From Auriscalpium vulgare (taxonomy: Eukaryota; Basidiomycota; Agaricomycetes; Russulales; Auriscalpiaceae): a stretch of 64,000 nt of DNA. Shown piece after piece: positions 45,209 to 54,985 of the stretch (the first letter of the stretch is position 1; every line of letters starts with the position of its first letter). The stretch covers positions 372,001-436,000 of the forward strand of contig JAHBBC010000027.1 in NCBI GenBank assembly GCA_019915015.1, in the 5' to 3' direction. A program made the position numbers and the translations under genes. Under the pieces are notes generated by a model, which worked only from the letters and a program-made list of their open reading frames with translations, was not told where the DNA came from and ran no database searches.

Positions 45209-47163
45209 TACCTAGAACTTCATTAATATCTATCAACTACTGCGATTCCTGCCTTTGCTGGACCCTAAGTCTCGTCTTGGTCTCATCTACGTCTTGCGGT
45301 GGAGCGCTGCTAGCGGAAGTACATGACCTGCGTGGGCGGCGGTGCGGTTGCGGGCGCGGTGGGAGAGGCGAGACCACTGGGAGTGGCGAGACGGCTGCGT
45401 GGTACAGGCGGGGGCGGCAGCATACGATGGCGTGTCTCCTGGAGAGCTGGATTTACGGACGTGGTGGTGTTTGAACAGGGTTGAACAGGTGCGATGACGC
45501 GCACGCAGAGACGTAGGCCATGGCGCCAACCCTACGTGGCACGCGGGCAGCGATGGGGCGCATCTTCGCTGTTGCGTCGACCCTCTTCGCTGTTGCGTCG
45601 ACCCATAGCATGCGCACTCGCGTCGCAATACAGCTTCTGGCATGAAAGATTATGCATTGCCGGCCATCCGAGAGTACTAGTAACGAATGAACAGGCCGCT
45701 CAACTCGCGCGCGCTCCTCTGCACGCCGCGCCGGTACAAAACGGGCATCCTCCTCCTCTCATGCTCCCGCTCCTCCAATACGCCGTCAGCTGCGGCCACG
45801 CGACGCCTGCCTCCATGCCGCTGTTCACAGACTGTGTGCACGACGACGCGCCACACGGTGCCACCACCCCGACATCGGTGCTCGCTCGATCCGTGCGCCG
45901 ATTCCTGGGGGCGGGTGCGCGCACGGCGAGGGCGGCCACACGCGGATGCGCGCAGGGCGGGTGCGGGTGCACACGAGGCCGAGGGCGGGTACGCGCACGG
46001 TGAGCATGGGTGCACGCGAGGTGACGGTGGGTGCGCGTGGGCGGTGAACGCGAGGCGAGCATGGGTGCGCACGACGGTGGGTGCACAGCGAGGGCGGGTG
46101 CGCGGCGAGGGCGGGTGCGCGGCGACGGCGAGGGCGGGTGCGCGGCGACGGCGAGGGCGGGTGCGTGGCGACGGCGGGTGCGTGGCGACGGCGAGGGCGG
46201 GTGCGCGCGCGGTGACGGTGGGTGCGCGTGGGCGGTGAACGATCAGTGTGGGCACACTGGGAGTTGCGGACCACAGCGACTTGAGCGGGGTGGAGACGAG
46301 AGCCATGCAAGGACGGCGCGCGGAGTTACTGCAGCAGTGGAGCACGCGTTGGGGCGACGGCGAGCGAGCTGCGGTGCTGCTGGGCAATAAGGCGGCGGGC
46401 GTACTGCGGTGGAGACCTGGCAAGATGGGCGCACACGCTGGAGTGTCTCCGACGTTGCTGAAGGGACCGCGCGCGCCATCGCGCCATGGAATTGCGAGGC
46501 TGTTGCTAAGGCGACCACAGACGCGGCTGGAGAGTTGTTGGGCAGCGGGCTCGCACTGGGACGATGGGGCGCAAGCTGGGGTGCTGGTGCGGGAGTTGTG
46601 ATGTCGCGCTCTGTCAAATAATGCTGATGAGGACCCTGCAACAACAAAGACGGCGTAGAACATACCTCTGCTGGTGGCATGAGCACTGTGACGTGGCGCC
46701 GACATGACGACGCGCAGCACGTCTTTCGACCCTTCAACGAGACTCCGGTGTGTGTCGGACGGCAGAGCCAGACGTATTGGAAGGGAAAGGGTGGGGTAGG
46801 GTGCGGCGGGACCAAAAAGAATTTAAAAGGACGGGTGGGGAGGGTGGTTGGAGACGACAGCGAAGTAAGGAGGGTGGTTGGCGACGACAGCTTTCTGCAG
46901 CAACCCCGCGGTCCAGAACCAGCAAAGGGCGCGCTTCACGTCGAACGGCAGTCCAGAACTAGCCGTGTGTCCGACGCAAAGGGCAGTAGGCCGTGGGGTG
47001 CAAGTCGTGCTGGTGGTGGTGGTGGGGTGGAAGGAACAGCGAAGCGACGCGACGCGACTTGAACTTGCCAGCGCATCAGCGCCGCACTGCCACACGCATC
47101 AGCGCATCACTCGGCCGCGCTTCTGCTTCTTCCCATCACCTTCTCTCTTTCCGCACTGTCTCG
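45209..47163. other. GC-rich spacer between MULE transposase and TET/JBP gene
   Basis: Nearly 2 kb without a supported gene. It contains the minisatellite at 45,930-46,245 and long shadow ORFs on the minus strand caused by skewed G content. The last 300 bp have purine-rich repeats such as 'gggtggttgg(a/c)gacgaca' (46,835 and 46,870) and probably hold the promoter of the dioxygenase gene. Confidence 0.45.
45930..46245. repeat. G-rich minisatellite
   Basis: Imperfect tandem array built from GGCGAGGGCGGGTGCGCGGC-type and GCGACGGCGAGGGCGGGTGC-type units, plus flanking 'gaggtgacggtgggtgcgcgtgggcggtgaac' which occurs twice (about 46,015 and 46,210). Runs of GGG separated by short loops could form G-quadruplexes on the plus strand. 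It lies inside the MULE element. Confidence 0.8.
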
Positions 47164-48577
47164 ATGACTGGGCACACGAAAGCCCCCTCAAGGGGCAGGA
47201 AGAAGACCCGCGGGCGACTGCGGCTCCCCGGTGAGGTGCCATCGTCTGGCCCCGGCGTCCTCAGGGCACCCGTGCCTGCGCGCAAGCCTACTCGCGAGCG
47301 CGAGTCTACGAGACTACGGCGCCCAAACATGAACGGTACGTCTCGCTCACACACTTGTTTACTCATATATCTACAGCTGAGCATTATAGATGCAACTCCG
47401 TCTACAGACAAAAGGAGCCTCGAAAAACAGCTGGACCAATTCGAGAGTCTCAATAGGCGCAAGTTGAAGGAAGCGCTTGACAACGCAGGTACGCTGCCTT
47501 GCGTGCATCCTCTCCTTTGCACTGAGTTTATCTTTGCAGTCCAAATTGATGTGGACCTCCGTGAGCTTGCGGCAATTGCGTGCGAGCTGACGGAGGATGG
47601 CGTCAATGACCTGTTGGAATATTTGCCCGCCTTCCAACGCCTTAAGCCGCAGAGCTTCACGGACGGGAAATCGCGTTCCTTCTTCGACCGCAATGGCCTG
47701 CTCATTGCGTTTCATTTTCCTGGGTACCTCTCAGAGCAAGTCAGCGTACGTTTTCAGTCTATATCACTCCGGCGTTGGCTCATTCTCAGCGTCTTCCTCA
47801 AGCGGAACCATGCGCACTACCTCGACGAATACGCCGCCGAATTCAAACCCAAGATGTCTGCTGACAAGCTTGGCCGCGGTGCTGCGGACGGTTACCGTGC
47901 CGAAGGAGAGAACAAGATAGGATGCACGCACGTCTCGCCAGGCTGGCACGAGATCGGCCGTCCTGTGCGTGTCTTGTTCATCTTTGAGGGCCCGCAGATG
48001 CTGACTTGGGACACAGAACGCTCCGTTGAGGCCCAGCCTCTCGTTATCGGGCACCAAGCCTCACGCGGATGCTACACAGAAGTTGCTTTCGCGGCTCCAG
48101 GTGTTCCAGCTGCGACTTGAGCACATGCTGAAGATTGCTGCGCCGGACCCTCAGCGCGCGTATGCCAAAGCGATAGACCATCTGCGCAAGGAATACCGCA
48201 CCGCGGCGCATGCAAAGGGCTGGCCATCGTCGTTCCAGGGTATTTCGATCATATACAACCGCGAGACGCCAGCCCATCGCGACGACAAGGGCTGCCTTGC
48301 TGGTGTTGACGCGCTGTTGAGCGTAGGCCCCTACTCTGGCTGCATGCTAGAGATGCCCATTTTCCGTACGGGCCTTGGTTATGACTCCGGTACGCTTATC
48401 TTCATACTGGGTTGCATTGTGCCTCACAAGGTATCGGGCTGGAGCGCGGGAGGCCAGCGCACATGCCTTGTTCACTTTACGCACAAAGATATCCTCAAGG
48501 ACTTTAATATCACGGAGCCTCAGTTCACTACTTACGAAGGCCTTCTTGAGGCGTATCCATGGAAGCCTAAAGACTGA
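47164..48577 (+). CDS. TET/JBP-family 2-oxoglutarate/Fe(II) dioxygenase (four exons)
   Basis: Exons 47164-47335, 47390-47488, 47540-47964 and 48017-48577 give 418 residues with consistent phases. The family oxidises 5-methylcytosine or thymine in DNA using Fe(II), O2 and 2-oxoglutarate. The N-terminus is basic with an AT-hook-like stretch (SRGRKKTRGR). The C-terminal double-stranded beta-helix core shows the iron ligands His319-x-Asp321 in YNRETPAHRDDKG, His369 in GCIVPHKVSGW and the 2-oxoglutarate Arg380 in GGQRTCLVHF, with GWPSSFQGISI before them, as in fungal TET/JBP proteins. All ligands are present. Fungal family members are known from KDZ transposons. This one lies inside a MULE, between the transposase and a convergent GRF gene (118 bp between stop codons). 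The substrate base is not predictable from the sequence. Confidence 0.88.
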
Positions 48578-48695
48578 GTAGCAGTACTGTTTTACTTTCA
48601 TTTACTTTCAAAGGCAATCAGGATGTTTATACCATTGCGTGCAGTCACTAAGTACATGTTACAACAAGAAAGAGACAGCGCAAGCGTAAGCTACA
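48578..48695. terminator. Shared 3' intergenic region of convergent genes
   Basis: The 118 bp between the TET/JBP stop (48,577) and the GRF gene stop (48,696) must contain 3' processing signals for both strands. A TTTTACTTTCATTTACTTTC tract lies at about 48,590-48,610, with A-rich sequence after it. No canonical AATAAA was seen, which is usual for fungi. Confidence 0.4.
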
Positions 48696-50198
48696 CTAGG
48701 CAGAGCCGTACTCGGAGGAGTCAGAGGTCATGTACCGAGGGTCAAAGAAATCAACGGGGCCAACAACGGTACGGAGGAGCTCGGCCTTCTCTGCCTTGCG
48801 CTTCTCCTTAGCGACAATGTGCGGGAGCTGGTTGAGCTTCCTCATCTTCGACGGGCCCGCCTTCGCATTCGGCGCCGCCTTACGCTTGCCCTTCCCCTTC
48901 GTATCACCTCCCTTCGCCTCGCTGCTGACCGCCTTGGTCTTGGTCTTGGCCTCTGCGGTGGAGGTGTCCTTCTTTGCGAGGGTGTAGTCGTTGATGAGGC
49001 GCATGCCAGCAAGGTGGCAGCGGTGCGTGCGAAGGGCGGCGGCGGTCATGATGAGCTGGCACGACTCACACCTGGCTAGCAAGCGGATGAGGTCGTCGAT
49101 GCGCAGGCCTGGGTTGTTGACGTCGCCGAGGGAAAAGAGCATGCGGATGCACTCGAAGTCGGGCAGAGGGACGTCGCCGTCGCGGTTGGGAATGACAATG
49201 GGGATGTTGGCGTCGTTGCCCCAGCCAAGCTGAAGGTCGACTAAGAAGTCGTCTGCATCTGAGTAGTTGCGCGTCAGGTATGTTCAAAAATATATGATGG
49301 AACGGCGCACCATTCTGTGACTGCGTGGCGGGCGCGAACGATGCGCTGACGCCGCGCTTCGCGGTTGCCTCGGGGGTGTTAGGTTCTGTCGTCCCCTCGA
49401 AGGGTGCCGCTCCGGGTTCGATCTTGACGTGCTTTGGCGTGTCCGCGTCACTATTTCCAGTGAAGAGTGCTCCAGCGCGAACTGTGAGTAGGAGGGTCAG
49501 TGCTTTTCAGTCGCTTGTCATCAAGAGACGAACGTACCGAGGGGCCTCTGCACAGGCGTACGCACAGGCGATACGAACCGTCCTGTTGCCAGGTCGATCT
49601 CTGTGCAAAGCACACCGCATCAGCGTGAGGTAGACGACGAGGGGAAAGACTAGCTTGCCTTCGGGTGAAAGAGCGTCATAGATTGCAGTGGGGAGGTTCG
49701 GACTTTTGGCAATAACGATATGGGTGTCCTCTGTGCAAGCGTCAGTCATAGGTAGAAAGAATTCAGGAAAAGAGGACTTACGCCACCAGCCGCAGGTCAT
49801 CGTAGCGCACGCAAAGCAGACATGCCCGAAATTCTGGTTGCCCTCGGTGCGCGGAACGACTATCTTGACTTGGTGATTGTAACCGGTCTTCAGGCCGCAG
49901 AAGCAATGAGGCTTGGTGAACTTGTGCGTTGCGATGTACGACTCGAGCTCGTCGACTGCGACCAGCGTGCGGTTGGGCCACTCGGGGCTACGCGCAGGTG
50001 CCTAGGTGTCAGAAAAGTAAAGAGGTTGAAAGACTTGTAGAAAACTCACTATGGGATAGCGCGGAGCGGTCTATCAGGCCCGTCGTATGATGCAATGAAG
50101 GGGCACGCATTGAGCCGAGCCTTCCAGGGCACAAAGACCTCGTCGATGGGCGGGTACGTAGGCGACCGCTGGACCTTAGAGGGTGTAGACGGACCCAT
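48696..50198 (-). CDS. GRF-type zinc-finger protein (six exons)
   Basis: Minus-strand exons 50198-50050, 49987-49782, 49730-49651, 49598-49538, 49481-49311 and 49258-48696 give 409 residues. The 52-bp intron at 49,599-49,650 has a weak GTCTTT donor and is the least certain. A GRF-like zinc finger spans residues 78-119: CFCGLKTG, then KIVVPRTEGNQNFGHVCFAC and TCGWW. These match the pattern of single-stranded nucleic-acid-binding GRF domains (Cys78, 80, 107, 110 or 115). A linker with acidic and Thr-rich text, a second Cys pair in CESCQLI, and a Lys-rich basic segment (near residues 320-370) follow. It is convergent with the dioxygenase within the MULE. It might guide the enzyme or transposase to DNA, but that is inference from position. 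Confidence 0.8.
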
Positions 50199-50850
50199 AG
50201 CTCAGAGATGCAGCACGAGTGAGAAAGGCGGAAAAACTGTGCGCAAAACGACGAGAGATGGGCAAGGCGACGAGCGACCGTGCGCAGAGCGACGGCAAGA
50301 TGGGCAAGGCGACGAGCGACCGTGATGGGATGAGGCCGACGAGGGCAGCGGGTAAGACGGGGGAATTGGCAAGACTACGAGGGCAGGAGTGAGGCGGCGG
50401 CGGCAATGTCAGAGGTCAGCCAGCACAGAGCAAGCTTATATACGTGGCCGCGCTGTCACTAATCATGGTGCTGCCGAGTCGCGGTTCTGACGAGTCGCAG
50501 ACGTCGAGCGTCGAGCTGAGGGATGTATGAGCACCGCCAGACGGTGGGGAACAAGAGCGCATGGACGAACCTCGATGCTAAGAAAATCAGCGAATCTCGA
50601 AGGCGAAGGGCTCCTTGGGAAGTTGCCAAGTAAAGAGTCGCCAGTGACAAGTCGTCCGGTAGGAAAGAAGAGAGGGCGGGGCGACGATCAGGCGTCGGGC
50701 TGCACCCCAACTGGGACAGTGATGGCGGGAGGCGGAAGCCGGGAAGCAGAAGAAGCGGCTGACGGGAGCTGCCAGCTGGCTGGCGAGGAAGCATGATGGT
50801 GAATTTGATGGCTCACACGCTACGTCACTCTGTGGGCACAGTTAGTATAC
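50199..50850. other. MULE right subterminal region with GRF promoter
   Basis: Upstream of the GRF gene (minus strand). It contains a short tandem repeat (GATGGGCAAGGCGACGAGCG, twice at 50,259-50,321) and a TATATAAG box on the minus strand at 50,434-50,441, about 240 bp from the ATG. No other gene is supported. Confidence 0.5.
50823..50850 (-). repeat. Right TIR of MULE element
   Basis: Inverted partner of 40,994-41,021, with the identical 16-bp block at 50,823-50,838. It is followed by TSD CCAATTGGG at 50,851-50,859. Confidence 0.85.
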
Positions 50851-50859
50851 CCAATTGGG

Positions 50860-51275
50860 TGGCGCCAGCCAGCCCTCTGACTACTCCGCCACCTGCTCTC
50901 CCTCTACTTCCACTGCGATGCGTGTCCCGCAAGGCTTTCTCAGGATAGCTCTGCATCGCTCTCGGCGTCGACGACGGTCAGCAACTTGCGCCTAGCTCCA
51001 AGTGCGCGCTCCCACTGGCAAAGACAGGCCACCTCTGCGAGCTCGGCCGTCGTGCCCCGCGCGGTATGTGCGTCGTGCGGGTCTTGCCCGAGATGCTCTT
51101 GTGTTGGACACATTCGAGGGACTGGGCGGTATCTTCCTTGCTGGAGGAAGAAGAGTCGAGCCAGTAATAGATGCAGCGGGTCTTACATGGCCGCGTTTAC
51201 TGTTATCTCGTAACGCGTGCACCCGGTGTGTATGTGCCTGCTGGTCTCTCTGTGAGCCCGCTGACAGGTTTTACA
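50860..51275 (+). repeat. Cys-rich multicopy gene remnant, copy 2
   Basis: Continuation of the locus interrupted by the MULE. It matches the reverse complement of 22,950-23,370 through 'tggcgccag...ccctctgactactccgccacctgctct', the Cys-rich block containing VVPRAVCASCG, and the 'gtcttacatggccgc' block. Frames are broken here too. Confidence 0.6.
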
Positions 51276-51529
51276 GCGTACGCATGCCGCAATTTTGTAT
51301 TGATTTATTTGCAATTCAAGACCCAACCGTCGTCCGCCACCTTCCTGCATCGCTCTCCGCACGCCCTCCATGTCAAACCCGCCCAAGAGCGTCTTCGTCT
51401 TCGGTCGTCGCTCGCATATGACGTTCACACTTGAAGTAATATTACCAATCTGTCGACTGGATGGACGTTGAGGCGATAGATCCTTAGCGGAGGATGAGAT
51501 AACCGAGGCCCCCGACTACTTCGCGCTGC

Positions 51530-51765
51530 ATGGGGCGTACTCACAATTCTTCAGCACCATTTACTGACCTCGAGCTTCTTGCAGACCTCCAATCTGCCAC
51601 GCACGTCTCCACCGATCCTTCTCTCTCCCTCTGCTCGCGGGATTGCGCGAATCCTTCTGCCTTCGGAAGTGCTCGACGGACCCAAACCCGGGCTGCGCCC
51701 GCATTTTGCGCGGACTCCCAGGATTACCGGCCGTCATCTCCGCGCCCTCCGAATGCTGCCTGGCA
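51530..51765 (+). repeat. Dispersed fragment similar to 61,640-61,890
   Basis: The reverse complement of 61,640-61,890 matches closely, with the shared peptide frame TDLELLADL followed by LSLCSR. The TTGCAGACCTCC junction looks like an intron-exon boundary. Probable remnant of a multicopy spliced gene. Confidence 0.6.
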
Positions 51766-53579
51766 ATTGCACGCCGTTATTGGCATCCCCTGGCGTGCTG
51801 AGATCTTCGCGCTCAACGGACGGCGGACAAGTTTAGCGGTGTCGGGTGGCAGGAGTCGCTGCGAGCAGCTTGGGCGCGCGCCACGTGTGGTCGGGACCCG
51901 GTAGAAGCACACAGCGTCAGCCATTCCATGCATATATCCCCCGCCATGGGCGTCACGTCAATGTCATCGACTCGCTGTTTGCGCCGGAAAACAACGACTT
52001 GCTGGTAGTGGGCCGGTGCTAAGCACGGCAGGTACGATTCCATTTCTAATGGTTTGTGAATATCATTATGTAGTTAATGTTAGTATCCATTTGCTGCGGC
52101 TACAACCTCTACTTGATGTGAGTTTGAAATGCAGTAGAGAGTCTGCATGTACTGAGAATAGTGAATGGTGTTGAAGGTAGTGATATGCAAGTGAAAGATT
52201 GACCTGTCTCAGTCATATCTAAAGTTCAATCTGTGGCATCATGGGTAGCCCTGATACTCCTCGCTCTGCGCTACGAGGCAATCGTTCGCCAATCTTCGCA
52301 CTTTTGACAAGTCAACATTCACACAATTTCAGAGTCGCAGCATCGCACAGCAGTGTTCCGACCATCCGATTAGTCTCTCCAAATGCTCGCAAGCTTGGAC
52401 CAGAGTTCCAACCACTTGTCACAGATGTCGTGAGATTGGATGGAACATAGAGCCGTCCAAGTGAGCAACTGGGGGCGTTGGGGTCACCTATTCAGTGACG
52501 CGACATGTCGTCTGTTGAGGATCGGGTCCACGCACAAGGACGATGAGGGACAACGAAGGATATTTGAATTAGCGCCGGTAGCGTATACGAAGCTGGGCGT
52601 AATCCGTAAGGGATATCGTAGCAAAAGAGCTAGCTACATGTCCACGGAATAAGGTTCGTATGTACTGTACAGTACCCGGAAGATGCCGGTGCAGCGTTGA
52701 GCTCGACATGCACGTGATATTCCAACATCGTCCGGGCAAGGCAACATGTAGCTGTCCGGGAGTCGTCCTTTTAGAACGACGGGATGTGTGAGTGGTACGA
52801 GAGACAGGCGTTGTCTCTCGAGGAAGCTGGGTCCTATGCCTAATCCCTCATGTGTACTTTCGGAGTGTCTCGATGAAGTACGCTGGGTAAGGGTGTAAGG
52901 CAAGAAGGATGATATTAAGTAAGCAACCGCGGTGCGTAAATACAAATACAGACTAAGGAACCAGTAACACTGTGGGGTTGCAATCAAAGGTATTCAAAGG
53001 TATCACAAGAGTAGGAAGAGAACAATATAAGTAGGATATCCAACATGTCAGTGACACAACTGTCACAGTTGTCTCACAGTCAGCTTATTATTCTCCCGGG
53101 TCTCATCTTGTCCCATCGTCATCCCATTAGCCGTTGTGCGAGCTCTACGTTGCTCTGACTGTCTTGCGACACCGGCTATTACAGTTGCATTGCTCTCGTC
53201 CCGCAGTGATTGCACCCTCGCTTGTGTCGCACTACTCATCCTAGTCTTCCAACCATTGCCCTTGCTCTTCTGACTAGTCACATGAGTGCAATGGTTCAGT
53301 GTTGTTGTCTGCACTCCTCTCTGTTGTTCTGACCATATTTCGATGATTGTGCACACAGTGCAGTGTGCAGTCGTTCCAGTTGCTTGCAACACACATCCTC
53401 TCCTCCAACCCCTCGTTGATGATTCTCCGACTGATCACGCATTCCAACCATCACCTCTGATTGCACACCTCCCTACTCTCATCGGAGACGCGCTCTGATC
53501 ATCTTCGGGAGCCTGGCACTCGCTCGCACACATTGCAGTACCCTCTTCAGCGCTCAAGGGATCGGTGTAAGGTAGACGG

Positions 53580-53870
53580 TCATCGCACAAGTGCGATGAC
53601 CTTCGAACGTTGAACACACGAGCTGGCGCTGGCGCCTGTAAAGCTCGGGCCGGGGGAGATGGACCGGTTGATCCGCATCGCGGATCAACCACGGATCAGT
53701 GTCACGTGGATGGCAGTAGTTAGGGCTCGCTCGTCGTCGACGAGCGGGCAGCACTCCTTTGTATATTACATCCACTCACGCCTTCGTGAATCCATCCCCC
53801 CACGTCTCTATACGTGGATTCGATTCATTACGCGTGAGCCGTAAGCTACAAGGGCGTTCTCATTACAATC
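53580..53870. other. Cluster of short hairpins inside E3
   Basis: Several perfect or near-perfect short inverted repeats occur in succession: GGTCATCGCACAAGTGCGATGACC at 53,577-53,600, a GGTTGATCCGC...GCGGATCAACC palindrome at about 53,670-53,691, a CTCGTCGTCGACGAG palindrome near 53,732, and CACGTCTCTATACGTG near 53,800. They may be protein-binding or structural sites. Confidence 0.6.
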
Positions 53871-53987
53871 TGGTACTATCTGACACATTACCACTATACT
53901 ACATGTGGGTGCCCATCATCGCTGTGCATGAACTTGCTCAGCAACATTGTGCACTTGCTGGGAGTGGGCCGACGTGTAGCGCGGCAG

Positions 53988-54513
53988 TACGATTCCGTTC
54001 AAAGTGGTTTCTGATTACATAATCAAATATATAACACAACTGGGTGGCCCTAGGGGTACCAAACAACGGTGGGCAATAATGTGCACCATTGGGCGACACC
54101 GGAGGGCATGAAATTGGGCGTGCAGTTGCAGCCTGAGGTGGTCATTGTGGGATCAAGGGCAATGACATCATTCCGGGTTCTAAATGTAATTCAAAACCCC
54201 GGAGTGATGTCATCGTATTTCTGCCCATGTGTTTTTTTTTTTTTTTTTTTTTTGGAATCATGTTTTTGTCTGGTGCTGCTTAGTTCTTCCAACATTACTG
54301 TTCTGCAACTTCTGTATGTGTTGCATGGTCTAATAAATGGTGTATGTAGGCAATCATTTGTGTATGTTGTGTGGAGTGAAAGTGAGGAGGGGTAAAGCAT
54401 GAGTAGACGTAGCGTGGGAGTATTCTTCCAAAAAAGGCGACACAGACTGTCGTTGCATGGGTCAAAAAAATGCTGTATGTAGATGACATAAGCAACGATT
54501 CGTAGGAATCGTA
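53988..54513. mobile_element. Candidate MITE-like element E4, nested in E3
   Basis: A 526-bp segment bounded by TACGATTCC and GGAATCGTA, the right end again with the palindrome ACGATTCGTAGGAATCGT. It contains a hairpin at 54,160-54,216 and a 23-bp T-run near 54,231-54,253. It is too short to code, and is typical in size for a non-autonomous miniature element. Confidence 0.55.
54160..54216. other. Strong hairpin
   Basis: The arms pair as inverted repeats: AATGACATCATTCCGGGTT on the left and AACCCCGGAGTGATGTCATC on the right, separated by about 16 bp. A stem of roughly 20 bp with few mismatches can form. Confidence 0.75.
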
Positions 54514-54538
54514 ATTGCTCCGTGAAACATGGACTCAA

Positions 54539-54614
54539 CCATGCCCCAATTAATACCTGGCCGGCCTCACTCGCATGCTTGCACAGGCCGCCAGGTATTG
54601 ATCAGGGGCATGGT
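54539..54614. other. Interrupted palindrome
   Basis: CATGCCCC at 54,540 pairs with GGGGCATG at 54,606-54,613. Inside these, AATACCTGGCCGGCCT pairs with AGGCCGCCAGGTATT. The structure is about 75 bp long and ends directly before a SINE-like segment. Confidence 0.75.
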
Positions 54615-54725
54615 CTGCAGTTCAATTTCTGATAGAAACACTTATATGTACTTCACTCCGCATAGTACTTTGGCTAGAGCTCAGACATGACATGATTTCT
54701 GGATGCACGAATGGGGAGGTGACAG
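54612..54725 (+). repeat. SINE-like copy (3' part)
   Basis: Begins with a B-box-like TGCAGTTCAATTTCTG and continues with a body similar to that following the better B box at 54,845: 'tccgcatagtac...gagctcagacatgac...gatttctggatgcacgaa' against 'tccgggtagtac...gagtagagaggaatgac...gtttccgagtgcacaag'. The A box is not seen, so it is 5' truncated. Confidence 0.55.
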
Positions 54726-54792
54726 ACTTAGATGCTTTGAAAAGCCTAGAGGAATAGTCTATAACATATGTATTGATGTATATATTGTCAAT

Positions 54793-54985
54793 AGCTCTGT
54801 AGTCTAGTGGTATCTGCACTGTATAGTCTTCAAAACTTGGAGGTTTGCAGTTCAATTCCTGTTATAAACAGTTTTGAAAAGATTGGTAATTGAGTCCGGG
54901 TAGTACAGTAGCCGGAGTAGAGAGGAATGACGTAGTTTCCGAGTGCACAAGTGCTGTGCATCCGAGACTGACGTCATGGGATCAA
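54793..54985 (+). repeat. tRNA-derived SINE-like sequence
   Basis: An A-box-like TAGTCTAGTGG at 54,803-54,813 and a B-box-like AGTTCAATTCC at 54,849-54,859 have the spacing expected of an RNA polymerase III promoter, followed by a non-tRNA body shared with 54,612-54,725. The tRNA fold is degenerate, so it is a SINE head rather than a working tRNA gene. Confidence 0.6.

Larger units (their letters stand above)
40994..50850. mobile_element. 9.86-kb MULE-type transposon carrying TET/JBP dioxygenase and GRF protein
   Basis: The terminal 28 bp at each end align as inverted repeats without gaps, 22 of 28 identical, including the unbroken 16-bp block TGCCCACAGAGTGACG at 41,006-41,021. CCAATTGGG directly flanks both ends (40,985-40,993 and 50,851-50,859), a 9-bp TSD of the size typical for Mutator-like elements. 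The flanks together reconstruct a dispersed-repeat locus whose unoccupied paralogue lies near 23,330-23,410, which independently fixes both boundaries. The three cargo genes are the SWIM transposase (+), the TET/JBP-type dioxygenase (+) and the GRF zinc-finger protein (-), the last two convergent. All have open frames. Confidence 0.9.

Noticed and set aside
45930..46245. CRISPR-like array
   Set aside because: Units are contiguous and imperfect without unique spacers, and the genome is eukaryotic. It is a minisatellite.
45677..46720. A 347-codon minus-strand ORF and overlapping long ORFs in the MULE spacer
   Set aside because: They run through a GC-skewed minisatellite. The peptide is Pro/Arg/Ala/His low-complexity with no domain, and ORFs of similar length appear in several frames at once.
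46993..47163. Upstream extension of the TET/JBP ORF to an earlier ATG
   Set aside because: The extension encodes Trp- and Ser-rich low-complexity text from purine-rich spacer DNA. The ATG at 47,164 starts a sensible basic N-terminus.
47746..47789. An extra 44-bp intron in the TET/JBP gene (GTACGT...CTCAG)
   Set aside because: Splicing it would shift the frame into an early stop, whereas reading through is fully open and leads to the conserved GWHEIGRP segment.
40994..50850. KDZ (Kyakuja-Dileera-Zisupton) transposon as the vehicle for the TET/JBP gene
   Set aside because: KDZ transposases have a different core and Cys-rich CxC-type modules. The transposase here has the MULE DDE order with C-x2-H, a SWIM finger, and a 9-bp TSD.
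54793..54870. A functional tRNA gene
   Set aside because: Promoter-box-like motifs are present, but the acceptor and anticodon stems do not pair well and the sequence continues into a repeated body. A SINE head explains it better.
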